The notes under the pieces are model-generated. The model saw nothing but the letters and a program-made list of their open reading frames with translations. It was not told the origin of the DNA and did no database searches. Position numbers and translations under genes: made by a program. A stretch of DNA of 64,000 nucleotides, taken from positions 1,364,001-1,428,000 of the forward strand of contig OX595987.1 in NCBI GenBank assembly GCA_951394045.1, read 5' to 3'. How positions within the stretch are numbered: position 1 is the first letter of the stretch; the number at the start of each line of letters is the position of its first letter. Below, piece after piece: positions 38,144 through 49,544 of the stretch. Source of the stretch: Nitzschia sp. DOCU1 (taxonomy: Eukaryota; Bacillariophyta; Bacillariophyceae; Bacillariales; Bacillariaceae).

Positions 38144-41100
38144 ATGTCTGATAGAAAGCCGAAAGCGGGGAGAGAAGGTGCTGAGCATCAAGAAGGATAT
38201 CAACACCCACCGGAACACTATCCGCCTCCACCCCATTATTACAGTCAATCTGCACCGCCACCACCCCACATGGCAACTTACGCGAGTTATCCGCCGAGGC
38301 ATCATTATGGGCATCCTCCTCCGTATGGAGGATGGCAACCGGGGATGAGGGAACCGGTGTCTTCTCCCCCTCCACCTGACGGATTCCATCCACCATATCA
38401 TCGGTATCCGCCGAGGCGCAATCCAACTGCTGTTACTCCTGATCAACATGTCGTTCCACCAGCAGAGTTCATGAGTCCTCCTCCGAACATGAAAAAGAGG
38501 CCATTCACAACGACCAGTTCCTTGTCTCCTAGCAAACGCATTCGTACAGGTAAGCTTCCTTGCACTCGTCGTCGTCCATGGTTTTTTCTTTGGATCCCTT
38601 GGAGGCACCTCTTTTCTTCGTTGGGACACCTGCATGGTTTTATTTTGTCCAAGTTTGTATGTTTGATATTGGGGCATTTTGCCTAAGCACCGAAATTTGG
38701 TATGTCGCACTCCTAAGTGACTCTTGTGAGCTGTATGCTTACTTAAGAATACACATGGATCGGCCGGCTGTTGGGAAATCTCAGTCACGTGTCTTCAGTC
38801 ATTCGCGCCAAATCGCCTGGTTCTGCCCGTCGCCTCCACCGCCAATGATGAGACCGAATCAACGGATCTTTTGCCTTGCCGATTTTGAGAAGCTGTCATC
38901 AAGCGAGGAACAAATGTATGGACCAACCCCATTCGAAGATCGTTTCTTGACGGCCAAACTCGTTATGGAATATTGATTGGAGCGTTCTGAACGCCGGCTG
39001 ACTACTTTGTGCGGCTTCACAAGTAACTACTCTGAAGTATGAATGGCCCAACCCTTCGAAGATCGTTGCTTGTTTGCCAAACTCATCGTGGAATATTAAG
39101 TGGAACGTTCTGTGGCCGCCTGTGACCTTATGCGACCTAAAACAACCTTTCTGTATCTTGTTTGCTAACCTCTCTGATTGCTTTCATTTCCTCCCACTAT
39201 TATGCACCCTGTGCCAAATCAATCTCTATGTTATCTGATCACGACGACGAACCATGCCCACCTCAAACAACCTTTCGTCGCCAACAATACCATAATCGAA
39301 CCCTCAAATGCTTTATCATCACACCCACAACGCACTATGTCAACCCCGTTTTCCCGAAATTGTTCACTGATGTCAAACGTGATGATCCCCGACGTCCAAT
39401 GTCCATCGGAACGTCTTTGGACCCTACGAATACTCCTCTCTTCTCGCCTGCGGATATTACTATCAACGCGACACCAATTCCTTGTGCATCTCCGTCATCT
39501 TTGTCATTGGCACCCTCTCCGGTCAACTTGTATTCCCATCTCTTGTTGCCCACGCCCCCGCGATTCGCAGACGATCCGGACGCGTCGCTTCATGACGAAG
39601 GGTCAGTTGCTTCTGGCGCCAGACCACTTCATTCGAGCCCCGGTTCATCCGCGAGGATCGGGACCCCGTCTTCCTTGTCCCACCCGTCTCGTTATGATTC
39701 GTCTCTTGGTAAGTTGACGAAGCAATTTGTTCACATTCTCAGGAGCTCGCCCGAGAACTCGCTGGATTTGAATCGGGCAGCTTCGGAGTTGGGCGTTCAG
39801 AAGCGCCGTATCTATGATATTACGGTAAGTTCCTTTGCAGGCTTTCGAAATGGTGCTGAATGCTTGGTATACTGATGTTGATTATCCCTTTGCAGAATGT
39901 GTTGGAAGGTATCGGGTTGTTGATGAAACAAGGAAAGAACCACGTTGTCTGGAATGATGATCCACCTCAGACAGCCGCCGAGGCTGTTGCGGACGCAAAG
40001 GAACGATCTGACAGCGACAGCGAAGCCATCGGTAGTCCACCCCGAATCACCAAGACTACCACAGTCTCATCGTCGGCGGAATACGAAGAACTGAAGAAGA
40101 AGTTGGAACGATTGAAGGAGGAAGAGCGAACGGTAGATCGGTATTTGGAGTATCTCAAGGAGCAGGCTGCCATTTACAACGGTCAGCAGCCTCCTACCAG
40201 AGACACGTTTGAGTCGTTGCCACCTGGAGTACGAGATATTTCGGATAACATGTATGTTCGTTTTAAAGACATTACAGCGATGCCGGAGTACAGGTCGGAA
40301 ACTGTGATTGGAATTCGTGCTCCCACCGGTACCTCTTTGGAAGTCCCCGATCCGGATCAAGGAATGAAACCAGGGCAGCGCCGATTTGAAATGTATCTCA
40401 GCAGCAAGGGCGGTCAAGGTTCTGGTAAGGGGGCAGAGGAGAAGGGCGAGCCCATCAACGTTTACTTGGTACAGCCGCGCGCGGACCAGCAAAACAAGCC
40501 TGGCCATGGGCGGCAGGGAGGATTCATTCAACAGGAAACTCCACCGCCGCCACGAGGCCCAGGCGTGCCGCCATCGACTAGTCAGCGCAAGAGCGGAAAT
40601 GTCTCTCCTCCTACTCTTCCAGTCGAAGGCGGGGCTCCTCCGCCAGGGTACGGACCGCCCTCGCGTCGACACGGAGAACCACCGTATGGCATGCCCGCCC
40701 CTCATCGTGGAGGGGAGTGGGGCTATGGCCCAGGGGGACGCCCTCCGTATCCTACGCAAGAAAGATCTTATCGCAAGGACGGTCCCCCGCCGCCTGGTAA
40801 TCCACCTCCTGGTCATTCCCATCCTGAGAGTGCTTGGGGTCCCCCGCCTCCCTATGGAGCCTACGGCGCTCCGCCCCCTGGATATCATCAATCTCGTGGG
40901 CCTCCTCGACCTGGTTCGAGTCACTCTCCGGACCCCCAGAAATCTGCTTCGACGAAGGAACGATCCCGCGACGAAGGCATGTATCCACCTTCCTCTAGAT
41001 ACCCATCTCAACACGAAGGCGGGAATCCACGCAGTGACAGGGGCAATCCGTTTCGCCCGAGATCCCACCACTATCAGACGTCTCATGAGCTAGGAAGGAC

Positions 41101-41425
41101 AGCTTCGTCAGGTGGTGAACCTCCTCGTGATTCTCATGGAGCATTCCGCCCTCCGTCGCCATCGCAGCAGAACTTGTTGAATATGCCGTTACAGTCCCCG
41201 AGCGAGGGCCACTACTTCCCCTCGCCGACTGGTGCTCCTGGCTTTTCTCCCCCTGGAGGGCACCGGACCGATGTCCGTGCGGGAGATGTTGAGTTTCCCA
41301 TGCCGACTTTACCTCGTGAAGGTCGTGATTATCGCGAGCGCTGGCACCCCCCGCACCCTAAACTGGGTTCTTCATCGTCTCGGCCTGATGAAGCTCCTCA
41401 TCACAATGTTCGCCCGCGCCGCTAA
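38144..41425 (+). CDS. E2F: E2F transcription factor
   Basis: The DNA-binding domain spans two exons: [20 protein letters not shown] then [14 protein letters not shown] (exon ending 39824), joined across a 71-bp intron (39825-39895) to [20 protein letters not shown] leucine-zipper-like helix ([20 protein letters not shown]) and a marked-box region ([20 protein letters not shown], then [18 protein letters not shown]) follow, so it is an E2F rather than a DP. The ~290-residue C-terminus is Pro/Gly-rich. E2Fs control S-phase genes. The 5' end is uncertain. An exon at 38144-38549 ending in a good donor (ACAG/GTAAGC) is in phase with an acceptor at 39570, giving 729 residues with a 1021-bp intron. 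An ATG at 39228 in the same frame could start a shorter form. Confidence 0.88.
38914..39143 (+). repeat. Imperfect ~110-bp tandem duplication inside the long E2F intron
   Basis: The segments 38914-39022 and 39036-39143 share TTCGAAGATCGTT, GCCAAACTC, TGGAATATT and GTTCTG blocks at matching spacing. Each also contains a short frame ending FEDR-x-L-x-AKL...EY and a stop. Confidence 0.8.
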
Positions 41426-41921
41426 AGATGACTATTTTATTGGAAGGAGATGCTGTTTACCACGGTGTACGATTGCTCTGCGTTTATGTGTTGGTTGTTT
41501 CCATCTGGTTTGGAAACTTCTTTGGGGTTTATATAGTTTCAGAAGACTATTTTAATATTATTGTATTATGTCTTTATCAACTATGCTGTCATACTTGCAT
41601 CCGACCGATGACTCTCTGCTAGTAGAAGCTTTTATGGATATTCGATTACTTCATTCCCGTTCTCTCTCTGCGGCGGCGGGATGATGTTGGTGGACTAATG
41701 CGAACAGCCTCAGATATGTATCGCCATACATATGACCATAGATAACAGGTGAATGGCATCGGCAGACCTTCGCCTTCACGGTGCACTCCGCCGCAGTATT
41801 TTGTTCGGTTCCCATCGTAGTATCGAGGATTGTGAACAATCGCACAATTTGCCATATGATCGCTACTGGCATGATCCATATCCGCTTACACAGTATATCT
41901 TAGACCTAAGGGGCTTTGACA
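41426..41921. other. Intergenic, no supported gene
   Basis: 3' flank of E2F and upstream region of the zinc transporter. A frame at 41753-41977 overlaps the transporter start out of frame and has no recognisable content. Confidence 0.6.
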
Positions 41922-43637
41922 ATGGCATTGCCGAGGAGGGGGCTGGTGCTCTTTGCCTCGAGGATCCCGACGGCTAATTTTGGCTGGAGGACGCTTCGAA
42001 CGTCGAGGCAGTGGCAATCAGGAATTCAGTGCTTTGACGGCGTGCGGCTTCACTATTCTTCATACCGTGACGACACTCAATCAAGACCATGGCGAGAGAC
42101 AAGGCAACACATTGCCACAACGCTTTCATCCCAGTGTGACCCCACATCACCTGGTGACGGCCGTGAATCTCCACCCGTTTATCCAAGAATATCGGATCCT
42201 CATCCAATTTTCAATCTATCGAGGCCATCGGATGCCGAACAACGACGAGTTAGATCGATTCTGGCCTTGACAAGTCAAATTCTAGCAGCAGAACAACGGC
42301 GGTATCTTTCTCAGGATAGCGAAAAGTCGGCTAGCACCACGGAACCGCCAAGCGGGCCCACGGCTCCACCGAAGGAGAAAATGCGACGGAAACGCATGAC
42401 AGTGCCTAATTATGGACCTGAGGCTGACAGGGCAGTCGAAACCTTACAAAAGGCTCGTAAAGAGAAAGCACATGCCAAGACGGCTGCCAACGTACGGCGA
42501 GCCTTGGTGGGCAACGTTGTCATTTGTGCGGCAAAGTTCGGTGCGTGGGTATCTTCAGGAAGTAGCAGTATGATGTCGGAATTTGTCCACTCGGTTGTTG
42601 ACTGCGGTAATCAGTCTCTCCTGTTGATGGGCCTTCGAGATTCACAGAACGCAGCTGATCGACTTCACCCCTACGGCTACGGCAAGGCAGTGTATTTCTG
42701 GGCGTTGGTGTCGGCGTTGGGGACGTTTTTCCTGGGTGCTGGTGTCTCCATGTCCCATGCGGTAGGGGAACTGCTGGAACCTTCCTTACAACATATATCA
42801 ACCGAAGTTTGGGGAGTTCTCGCTTTGAGTTTTGGGATCGACGGTTACGTTTTATTGAAGACTGTTCAAGAAATCAACGAGGACAAGCCAAACAATGTTC
42901 CTTTTTGGGAACACGCAATGAAACTTCGAGACCCTGCAACATTAGCAGTTCTCCTCGAGGACGGCGCTGCTTGTCTCGGGATTGTGATGGCTATAGCCGG
43001 AATATCCGCATCTCATGCCACTGGCATGCCAATCTTTGACGGCATGGCTGGAGTAGGCATTTCCGTACTGCTCGGAATTATGGGACTGGCTTTGGTACGG
43101 GTCAACCACAGGTTTTTACTGGGTAGGGGCGTTTCACGCGACATGACAGACGAGATTGAACGAATCATCCGAAGTCGTAGAAGTATTGACGGCGTCTATG
43201 GCATCCAATCTCAATGGACGGGTCCTGAAACGTTCAGTTTCAAAGCCGAGGTGGACTTTGATGGAACCTATCTCGCAGCAGAGCTCATGCCTCGCTACCA
43301 TGGGGAGTTCAATGTGGCAAAAGAAAATTTTGACCAAGAACTTCAGGTGTTGCTAAGTTGGTACGCGGAAGATGTCATTCGAGCTGTAGAGCGAGAGGTC
43401 AGATACATTGAAGCACTGATTCGCCAAAAGTATCCGGGGGCTGAATTCATCGAGCTGGAGCCAATGAGCAAGGATGCAGATCGCTTTGCGATTGACGACA
43501 GCTTTGAGGAGAAACTTTTGCTAATTGAGAAGGAAGAAATGAAGCGGTTGATTCGAGTGCTACACCAGACGAGTAATGACGGGAAAACTCCGTCGTCCCA
43601 GTCGAATGAGAAGGGCCCCGACAGCAAATCCGAGTAG
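41922..43637 (+). CDS. Cation diffusion facilitator, SLC30A9/ZnT9-type zinc transporter
   Basis: 571 residues from the first ATG. The N-terminal ~50 residues are Arg/Ser/Thr-rich with few acids, fitting a mitochondrial presequence. After a charged linker the CDF membrane domain begins near residue 185: RRALVGNVVICAAKFGAWVS, then SEFVHSVVDCGNQSLLLMG with the His/Asp metal-site pair, HPYGYGKAVYFWALVSALGT, later a VLLEDGAACLGIVMA helix carrying the second Asp site, and GMAGVGISVLLGIMGLALV. The cytosolic C-terminal domain has the ZnT9-type SIDGVYGIQSQWTGPETFSF region. ZnT9 proteins export zinc from mitochondria in animals; that role here is inferred from family likeness and the presequence. It converges on the TPI gene. 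Confidence 0.88.
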   Translation: MALPRRGLVLFASRIPTANFGWRTLRTSRQWQSGIQCFDGVRLHYSSYRDDTQSRPWRETRQHIATTLSSQCDPTSPGDGRESPPVYPRISDPHPIFNLSRPSDAEQRRVRSILALTSQILAAEQRRYLSQDSEKSASTTEPPSGPTAPPKEKMRRKRMTVPNYGPEADRAVETLQKARKEKAHAKTAANVRRALVGNVVICAAKFGAWVSSGSSSMMSEFVHSVVDCGNQSLLLMGLRDSQNAADRLHPYGYGKAVYFWALVSALGTFFLGAGVSMSHAVGELLEPSLQHISTEVWGVLALSFGIDGYVLLKTVQEINEDKPNNVPFWEHAMKLRDPATLAVLLEDGAACLGIVMAIAGISASHATGMPIFDGMAGVGISVLLGIMGLALVRVNHRFLLGRGVSRDMTDEIERIIRSRRSIDGVYGIQSQWTGPETFSFKAEVDFDGTYLAAELMPRYHGEFNVAKENFDQELQVLLSWYAEDVIRAVEREVRYIEALIRQKYPGAEFIELEPMSKDADRFAIDDSFEEKLLLIEKEEMKRLIRVLHQTSNDGKTPSSQSNEKGPDSKSE

Positions 43638-43809
43638 AGCCCCAACTGACTTCAGACGACGCTCCAAATTGATCGGAATGTTCATCCACAATTTTCCTAG
43701 TAAAAAGGCAAATATAGTTGAAATCCTCAATAATTCAATGACACTATAAACTATAGCACGCCTTTTTTTCATGCACTTTTTGGCCATGTCATCTTTTGAC
43801 AATGCATTT

Positions 43810-44997
43810 TTATTTCGGAACACCATTGATGACATTGAAAAAGTCTGCCTCGAGCGAGGCACCGCCAATCAATCCACCATCAATGTCGGGCTGCTTGAGC
43901 AAAGCCTCTGCGTTGGCACCCTTCATCGAACCTCCGTATTGAATGCGAATGGCTTCCGCAACTTCCTCCGAAACATTTTCCTTGATCCACTTTCGAATAT
44001 CAGCATGTGTTTCCTGTGCCATTTCAGGGGTGGCAGTAAGCCCAGTTCCGATCGCCCATACGGGTTCGTACGCAATCGCGACTGTAATAGGGAGAAAATA
44101 AGTCGACGAAGATGATTCTGGTAAGAAATGACCACGACGACCGATTTTACACAAATTTCAGGCCACTTACCACTGGCCCAATCCTTGGGCCCCAACAACT
44201 TTGCAAGGGGCTCCAATTGTTTGGCACAAACCTTCATGGTGACTCCACTTTCACGCTCTTCCTTCTTCTCGCCAATGGCAAACATGACCTTGAGGCCCTT
44301 GTCTAGGGCGATCTTGCACTTTTCGGCGCACAAGCCCTCAGGCTCTCCAGCCATGCCGAATCCTTCACGTCGTTCCGAGTGACCGATAATCACCCACGTG
44401 CATCCAATGTCCTTCAACATGTGGGCACCAACTTCTCCAGTGAAAGCACCATCCTTGGTGTTGTTTCCACAGTTTTGGGCGCCAACCTCGATATCCTCTC
44501 GAAGGCTGGCTAGGACCATGGGAATGTGGACGTACGGGACGCAGAGGACAACTTCTACGTTGTCAGGAATCGGACCAGCCGCATTGAATACCTTAATTCT
44601 CTCAACGTTTTCTTCGTAACTTCCATTGGACTTCCAGTTTCCTCCAATCAAATACTTTCGAGGACCAGTAACGGGGTTTTCAACGGCCGAGCCCTTGGGG
44701 CGGCCCTTCTGAAGATCTTTGACAGTCAAGTACATAAAGGCGGCAGTGGCCCCGACGGCGGCAGCAGTGGTAGCGATGGCAACGTTTTTACTGGATCCAA
44801 CAAAAAGATCCAAATATTATGAGGACGGGGGACAACGTTGACAACGGATGAGAACCCCAAGGGAAAACATGCAGATGACGCCGATATTCCTTGCGAATCC
44901 TTCGACAGGTTCCAAATGCGTGCATCGCAACTCAATTCTTCACCAGCCTTGCGGATGACGATAATAGGTTGCGAAAAGCGGATTCAGCTTACCTCAT
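43810..44997 (-). CDS. TPI: Triosephosphate isomerase with hydrophobic N-terminal extension
   Basis: Three exons: 44997-44993, 44790-44171 and 44081-43810, giving 298 residues. The first coding exon is only ATGAG; splicing across 202 bp yields [15 protein letters not shown]. Without it the long frame begins at a TTG, not an ATG. The second intron (89 bp) is placed so that [11 protein letters not shown] is restored. Catalytic residues are Lys in GGNWKSNG, His in IIGHSERR and Glu in AYEPVW; YGGS and GGAS phosphate loops are present. TPI interconverts DHAP and glyceraldehyde-3-phosphate. A ~50-residue extension begins with a hydrophobic segment ([19 protein letters not shown]), which may be a signal anchor or targeting peptide, so this isoform need not be cytosolic. 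A/F occurs in TAAF but the presequence is not clear-cut. Confidence 0.93.
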
Positions 44998-45533
44998 GGT
45001 GATCAACGTTTCTTAAATTGTAAAGGATTCTTGTAGTCAATAGGAAATAGAGAAGAAGGCAATCCGGCCGAAGAAGGTGGTGCGAAGCGAAGGATCGATG
45101 ACGACGAGAGGTGGAGTGAGTCGGGCAGATGGCGAAAAGATCCACTCGGTGAGCGCGAAACGTACAGACGTCATCCATCGCGCAAGTGTGACGAGCTCTG
45201 ACATACACGTGGAAATTACACGTCCGCCCGGCGCGAAGATTTTCAACCCAAAAGGACTATCACCGTTGAGTGCTACTAGTAGGTGTTGCTTCTCTATTGG
45301 CTACCAAGTGACTGCAGAGAACAAAGTCTTCTAGTAGCTTATTCGCAATTCCTCAGTCAGACTTGCAATAGAAGCAGCATTACCAGGTAGAGAGACTGCA
45401 TTGAGTACCTGGTAGGTAATAGAAAGGTAACACGATGAACGTTCTTGAAATCTTGGCATCGCTGGCATTTGAGTGTACGATGAAACAGGATACGACGTCA
45501 AAACATGATTCTTGTTCAGACTATTTTGCAATA
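44998..45533. other. Intergenic, TPI promoter side
   Basis: Upstream of TPI and 3' of the HisRS gene. Nothing else recognisable. Confidence 0.55.
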
Positions 45534-47054
45534 CTATTGATTTTTCTTTGCTACCCACTCCGCTAACGCATCGACGCTGACAGTTTCTTGGTCGCCAGAC
45601 TCCAAGTCCTTAATGGAAACCAGCCCATTTTCCACTTCTTCGCCACCCACAATTGCGCAATACCTGGCCCGAATGCGATCCGCATGTTTGAAGACCCATT
45701 TGGTCTTCTTGTCTTCAAGGACTAAGTCTACGCTTTGACCAGCTTCTCGAAGCTTAGTTGCAATTTTCAACGCCGCTGGGTAGATATCTGACCCCATTGC
45801 AAACACGACAGTGTCGATGCCCACCGAATCAAACGAAGGAAGTAGGTTACGGTCCTTTAGAAGCTCAACAATCACAGCATCACCAAACCCAAATCCCGCA
45901 GCTGGCGTTGGTTCTCCGCCAAAGGTTTCCAAAAGTTTGTCGTAGCGTCCCCCTCCCGCGATCGCTCGCAGGACACCTTTACGGTCGAAAGCCTCAAAGA
46001 CAACGCCGGTGTAATAGGCTAGTCCCCGAACGACAGAGGCATCAAAGATTATCCAATCACTGATTCCATAGGCTTCACAAAGGGTCATTAGCTTGCTGAT
46101 TTGCTGCACCGCCTTGGAGTCTTCACCAAGGACCTCTTTGACAGCATCCACAGACTTGACAGTCAAGACCTCCAAAAGCTTCTCAATTACGGATCGATCC
46201 AATCCAAGTTCTTCCAAATCGCCTTGAATAGCATCGACTGGAACCTTTTCTAGTTTGTCGACCAACACACATGTCGCTGCAAACTTTTCCGGCGGAATTC
46301 CAAGCTCCGTCAAAACTTCTCCAATGACTAAGCGAGAGTTAACTTTGATTCCGACATCTTCGCTAGTAAGACCAACGCCCTTGAAAAAGTATACCATTGC
46401 ACTAAGCAATTCTGCATCGGCTTCTTCGCCAGAAACCCCCCAAATGTCCATATTCCATTGAAAGTGCTCTCGTCGTCGGCCTCTGGTCATTCGTTCATAT
46501 CGCCAGCATTGAGGAATTGAAAACCATTTGAGAGGTAGTGGCAAACCCCCTTTTTTCGCCATGACCATGCGAGCAAGACTCGGAGTCATTTCCGGTCGAA
46601 GCGCTACCGCTCGATCTCCCTTGTCCACAAAGTTGTACAATTGTTGCGTGACTTCCTCGCCAGCCTTGCGTGTGTACAAGGCTTCACTTTCCAACACGGG
46701 AGCATCGTATTCGGAGAATCCATACGTCTTGGCAACTGCTCTCCATTGATCAAAAAGCCAAGTTCGTAGACGCATATCTTCCGGATAAAAGTCTCGAGTC
46801 CCCTTGGGTGGGTTGGTATCTAGTTGCGATTGTTGGGCACTTTTCTTGCTAGTATCGGTTTTGGAGAGCACGTCGGAATCTTGAACAGCATTCGAAACAC
46901 GCCCAGAAGAAGAAGACGACGCGGCCATGAGCGGTGTCGATCGGAACGCTCTGGCACGAGTATAGATCTGTGGTCTCATTATCAACGCCGTCGTCGAAGA
47001 CCATTTTGACAACCTAAACGCTGCCATTACCAACATTGCCACGGAAAGCTGCAT
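45534..47054 (-). CDS. Histidyl-tRNA synthetase, organelle-targeted form
   Basis: 506 residues from the first ATG at 47054; 32 further codons upstream lack one. Class II motif 1 lies around PKGTRDFYPEDMRLRTWLF. Motif 2 is QCWRYERMTRGRRREHFQW. The HisRS-specific peptide is VVRGLAYYTGVVFEAFDR. Motif 3 is around AGFGFGDAVIVELL. A C-terminal anticodon-binding domain (DTVVFAMGSDIYPAALKIAT) is present. The enzyme charges tRNA-His. The first ~80 residues form a presequence: a hydrophobic MQLSVAMLVMAAFRLSKWSS start with AAF and an Arg/Ser/Thr-rich remainder. This could direct it to plastid and/or mitochondria. No second HisRS gene is in the window. Confidence 0.92.
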   Translation of the reverse strand: MQLSVAMLVMAAFRLSKWSSTTALIMRPQIYTRARAFRSTPLMAASSSSSGRVSNAVQDSDVLSKTDTSKKSAQQSQLDTNPPKGTRDFYPEDMRLRTWLFDQWRAVAKTYGFSEYDAPVLESEALYTRKAGEEVTQQLYNFVDKGDRAVALRPEMTPSLARMVMAKKGGLPLPLKWFSIPQCWRYERMTRGRRREHFQWNMDIWGVSGEEADAELLSAMVYFFKGVGLTSEDVGIKVNSRLVIGEVLTELGIPPEKFAATCVLVDKLEKVPVDAIQGDLEELGLDRSVIEKLLEVLTVKSVDAVKEVLGEDSKAVQQISKLMTLCEAYGISDWIIFDASVVRGLAYYTGVVFEAFDRKGVLRAIAGGGRYDKLLETFGGEPTPAAGFGFGDAVIVELLKDRNLLPSFDSVGIDTVVFAMGSDIYPAALKIATKLREAGQSVDLVLEDKKTKWVFKHADRIRARYCAIVGGEEVENGLVSIKDLESGDQETVSVDALAEWVAKKNQ

Positions 47055-47609
47055 GTTCGATTTCTTCGAGAGCAAGATGATCAGACGAGATGAAAATCGG
47101 GATATCACCTCTCTTGCAAAAGTCTGAAAGTAGAGAGCTTCCGACCGCAAACGCTGATTAGGTTGAAGTTGTGTAAACGAGTGTTTCCAAGCAAATCCGT
47201 CTCAGGTCGTCTCATCGTTGTTGATGAGTTGGAATGATGGTGTGGCAGCAAGGAAAAATGGCGCCGGCTGCGGTTGACAAACAAACGTCACTCCAAATGT
47301 TCGAAGTGGTCGGGAACTGGCGGGAAAATAGAGATGACCCGATGACGCACGAACGGACGGTCGGTCGGTGCAAGGAAGCCCGTACGTCACACGCGCAAGC
47401 CGGCCAACACCAAAAGGATTCTTCGCCCGCATTCTCTCGCATCTTTGGATTGGCTCCTTCGCCTGGCACACGGGGAACCGACCTCAACAAAGATATCTTT
47501 ACAAGACCACACCCTTTGACCTCTGCCGTCGTTCCTTCGCCGTTCTTCGACGAGCAAGACTCCCACAAATCGGACCTAGTTTCGTCCTTAACGCAATCGA
47601 TTATCCACC
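47055..47609. other. Bidirectional promoter region between HisRS and GPI
   Basis: 555 bp between two divergent start codons. Frames here are short and featureless. Confidence 0.55.
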
Positions 47610-49367
47610 ATGACCGACCTTTCTCAAACCGCTGCCTGGAAGGCCCTTGAGGCCCACTATGCCACCATGAAGGATGTGCAGATGAAGGACTTGTTTGCCA
47701 GCGATCCCGACCGATTCAGCAAGTTCTCCCTGGAGTTCGAGGACATTCTCATGGATTACTCCAAAAACCGAATCACCGAGGAAACCATGGATTTGCTGTA
47801 TGCTCTTGTGGAACAACAAGATGTCATGGGTCTGGCCAAGAAGATGTTTTCGGGTGAGAAAATCAACAACACCGAAGACCGCGCCGTTCTCCACGTAGCA
47901 CTTAGAAACCAGTCCAATACTCCCATTCTGGTCGACGGCAAGGATGTCATGCCCGAAGTGAACGAAACTCTGGCGCGTATCAAAACGTTTACCGAGAAAG
48001 TTCGCAGTGGCGAGTGGAAGGGTCACACTGGCAAATCCATTTCGGCCATTGTCAATATTGGTATTGGAGGTTCCGATTTGGGACCCGTCATGGTTTGCGA
48101 AGCCCTGAAGCCTTACTCCAAGCGTGATCTGCAGATGCACTTTTGCTCCAACGTTGATGGAACTCACATTGCCGAGATCCTCAAGAAGTGCGACGCTGAA
48201 ACTACGCTCTTCTTGATTGCCTCCAAGACGTTTACCACGCAGGAAACCATGACAAATGCTGGAACGGCAAAGAAGTGGGTGCTCGACGCGTTTGGCGGGG
48301 ACGCGTCGTCGATTGCCAAGCATTTTGCGGCTCTTTCTACCAATGGCGAATCCGTGTCTGCATTCGGTATCGACACGGATAATATGTTTGGCTTTTGGGA
48401 CTGGGTCGGTGGTCGTTACTCCTTGTGGAGTGCGATCGGCACCCCCATTGCCCTTTCCATTGGCTTCGACAACTGGATGGAAATGCATGCCGGCGCCCAT
48501 GCCATGGATCAACACTTTCTCACTGCGGAGCCCAAGAAGAATTTGCCAATGACATTGGCCTTGGTGGGATTGTGGTACAATAACTTTTTCGGCGCAGAGA
48601 CCGTTGCCATCTTGCCGTACGACCAATACATGCACCGATTCGCTGCCTACTTCCAGCAAGGAGACATGGAGTCGAACGGAAAGTACATTAGCCGTGACTC
48701 TTCCAAGTTATCCGTACAAACTGGGCCCATCATTTGGGGTGAACCTGGAACCAACGGCCAGCACGCTTTCTATCAGCTTATCCACCAAGGAACCAAGTTG
48801 ATCCCCTGCGACTTTTTGGCTCCAGTCGATACCCACAATGACGTGTCAAAGGCTATTGGCGCTCCCGTCGATCACCATCCAATCCTTTTATCGAATTTCT
48901 TTGCGCAGACAGAAGCCATGGCGTTTGGAAAGGATGCCACTGCTGTTCGTGCCGAGTTGGAGGCCTCTGGTATGGACGCCGCCGCGGTCGACGCCCTTGT
49001 CCCACACAAAGTATTTGAAGGAAACAGACCTTCCAATTCCTTCATGTTCAAAAAGTTGACCCCTCGTGTTTTGGGAGCTTTGATTGCCATGTATGAAATG
49101 AAGATCTTCACCCAAGGAGCAGTATGGAATATTAATTCGTTTGACCAATGGGGTGTCGAGTAAGTGTGGCTTTGGACTTTGGACTTTTTTGTTTGCATGC
49201 ATTGCTTTTCTGAAGCTAATGACTATCGAATCTTTGTTGTTTTCAGGCTTGGAAAGCAACTTGCCAAGGCAATTCTACCCGAACTGAGTGGAGCCGATGA
49301 GGTTGCAACCCACGACAGCTCCACCAACGGCCTCATTAACTATTACAAGAAGAATCGCACTGCCTAA
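47610..49367 (+). CDS. GPI: Glucose-6-phosphate isomerase
   Basis: Two exons, 47610-49159 and 49247-49367, joined across an 87-bp GT-AG intron inside the second family signature ([14 protein letters not shown]), give 556 residues. The sugar-phosphate loop is [13 protein letters not shown] and the second loop SKTFTTQET. Signature 1 is [18 protein letters not shown] with the catalytic Arg. The active-site Glu is in GEPGTNGQH, the His in [13 protein letters not shown], and the Lys in ELGKQLA. All are canonical, so this should be a fully active enzyme converting glucose-6-phosphate and fructose-6-phosphate. No targeting presequence precedes [10 protein letters not shown], which suggests the cytosol. 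A second, more divergent copy lies on the opposite strand at 56737-58563. Confidence 0.96.
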
Positions 49368-49544
49368 AGCCGAGAGTTGTTGTGTTCGTCTGCCGCCATT
49401 CCAAAAACGCCATCGACTTTTAAAGTGATTGCAACTATCGGATACAATACATTGTCAGAGCAGAGTGTCGCTTTCGACCATACTTAATGTTGTTCTAGTA
49501 GTCGGAATTTATTGCGACAAAACTTCTTGTTGCTCATTACCGTC

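Noticed and set aside
40067..41086. 339-codon minus-strand frame opposite E2F
   Set aside because: Arg/Ser-rich shadow of the Pro/Gly-rich E2F C-terminus. The sense strand carries a recognised domain.
44785..44813. TPI start at 44813
   Set aside because: The codon is TTG and the residues before the acceptor are intronic. ATGAG at 44997-44993 spliced to 44790 gives a proper start.
47601..48659. 352-codon minus-strand frame opposite GPI
   Set aside because: Fully antisense to a canonical enzyme gene. No family resemblance.
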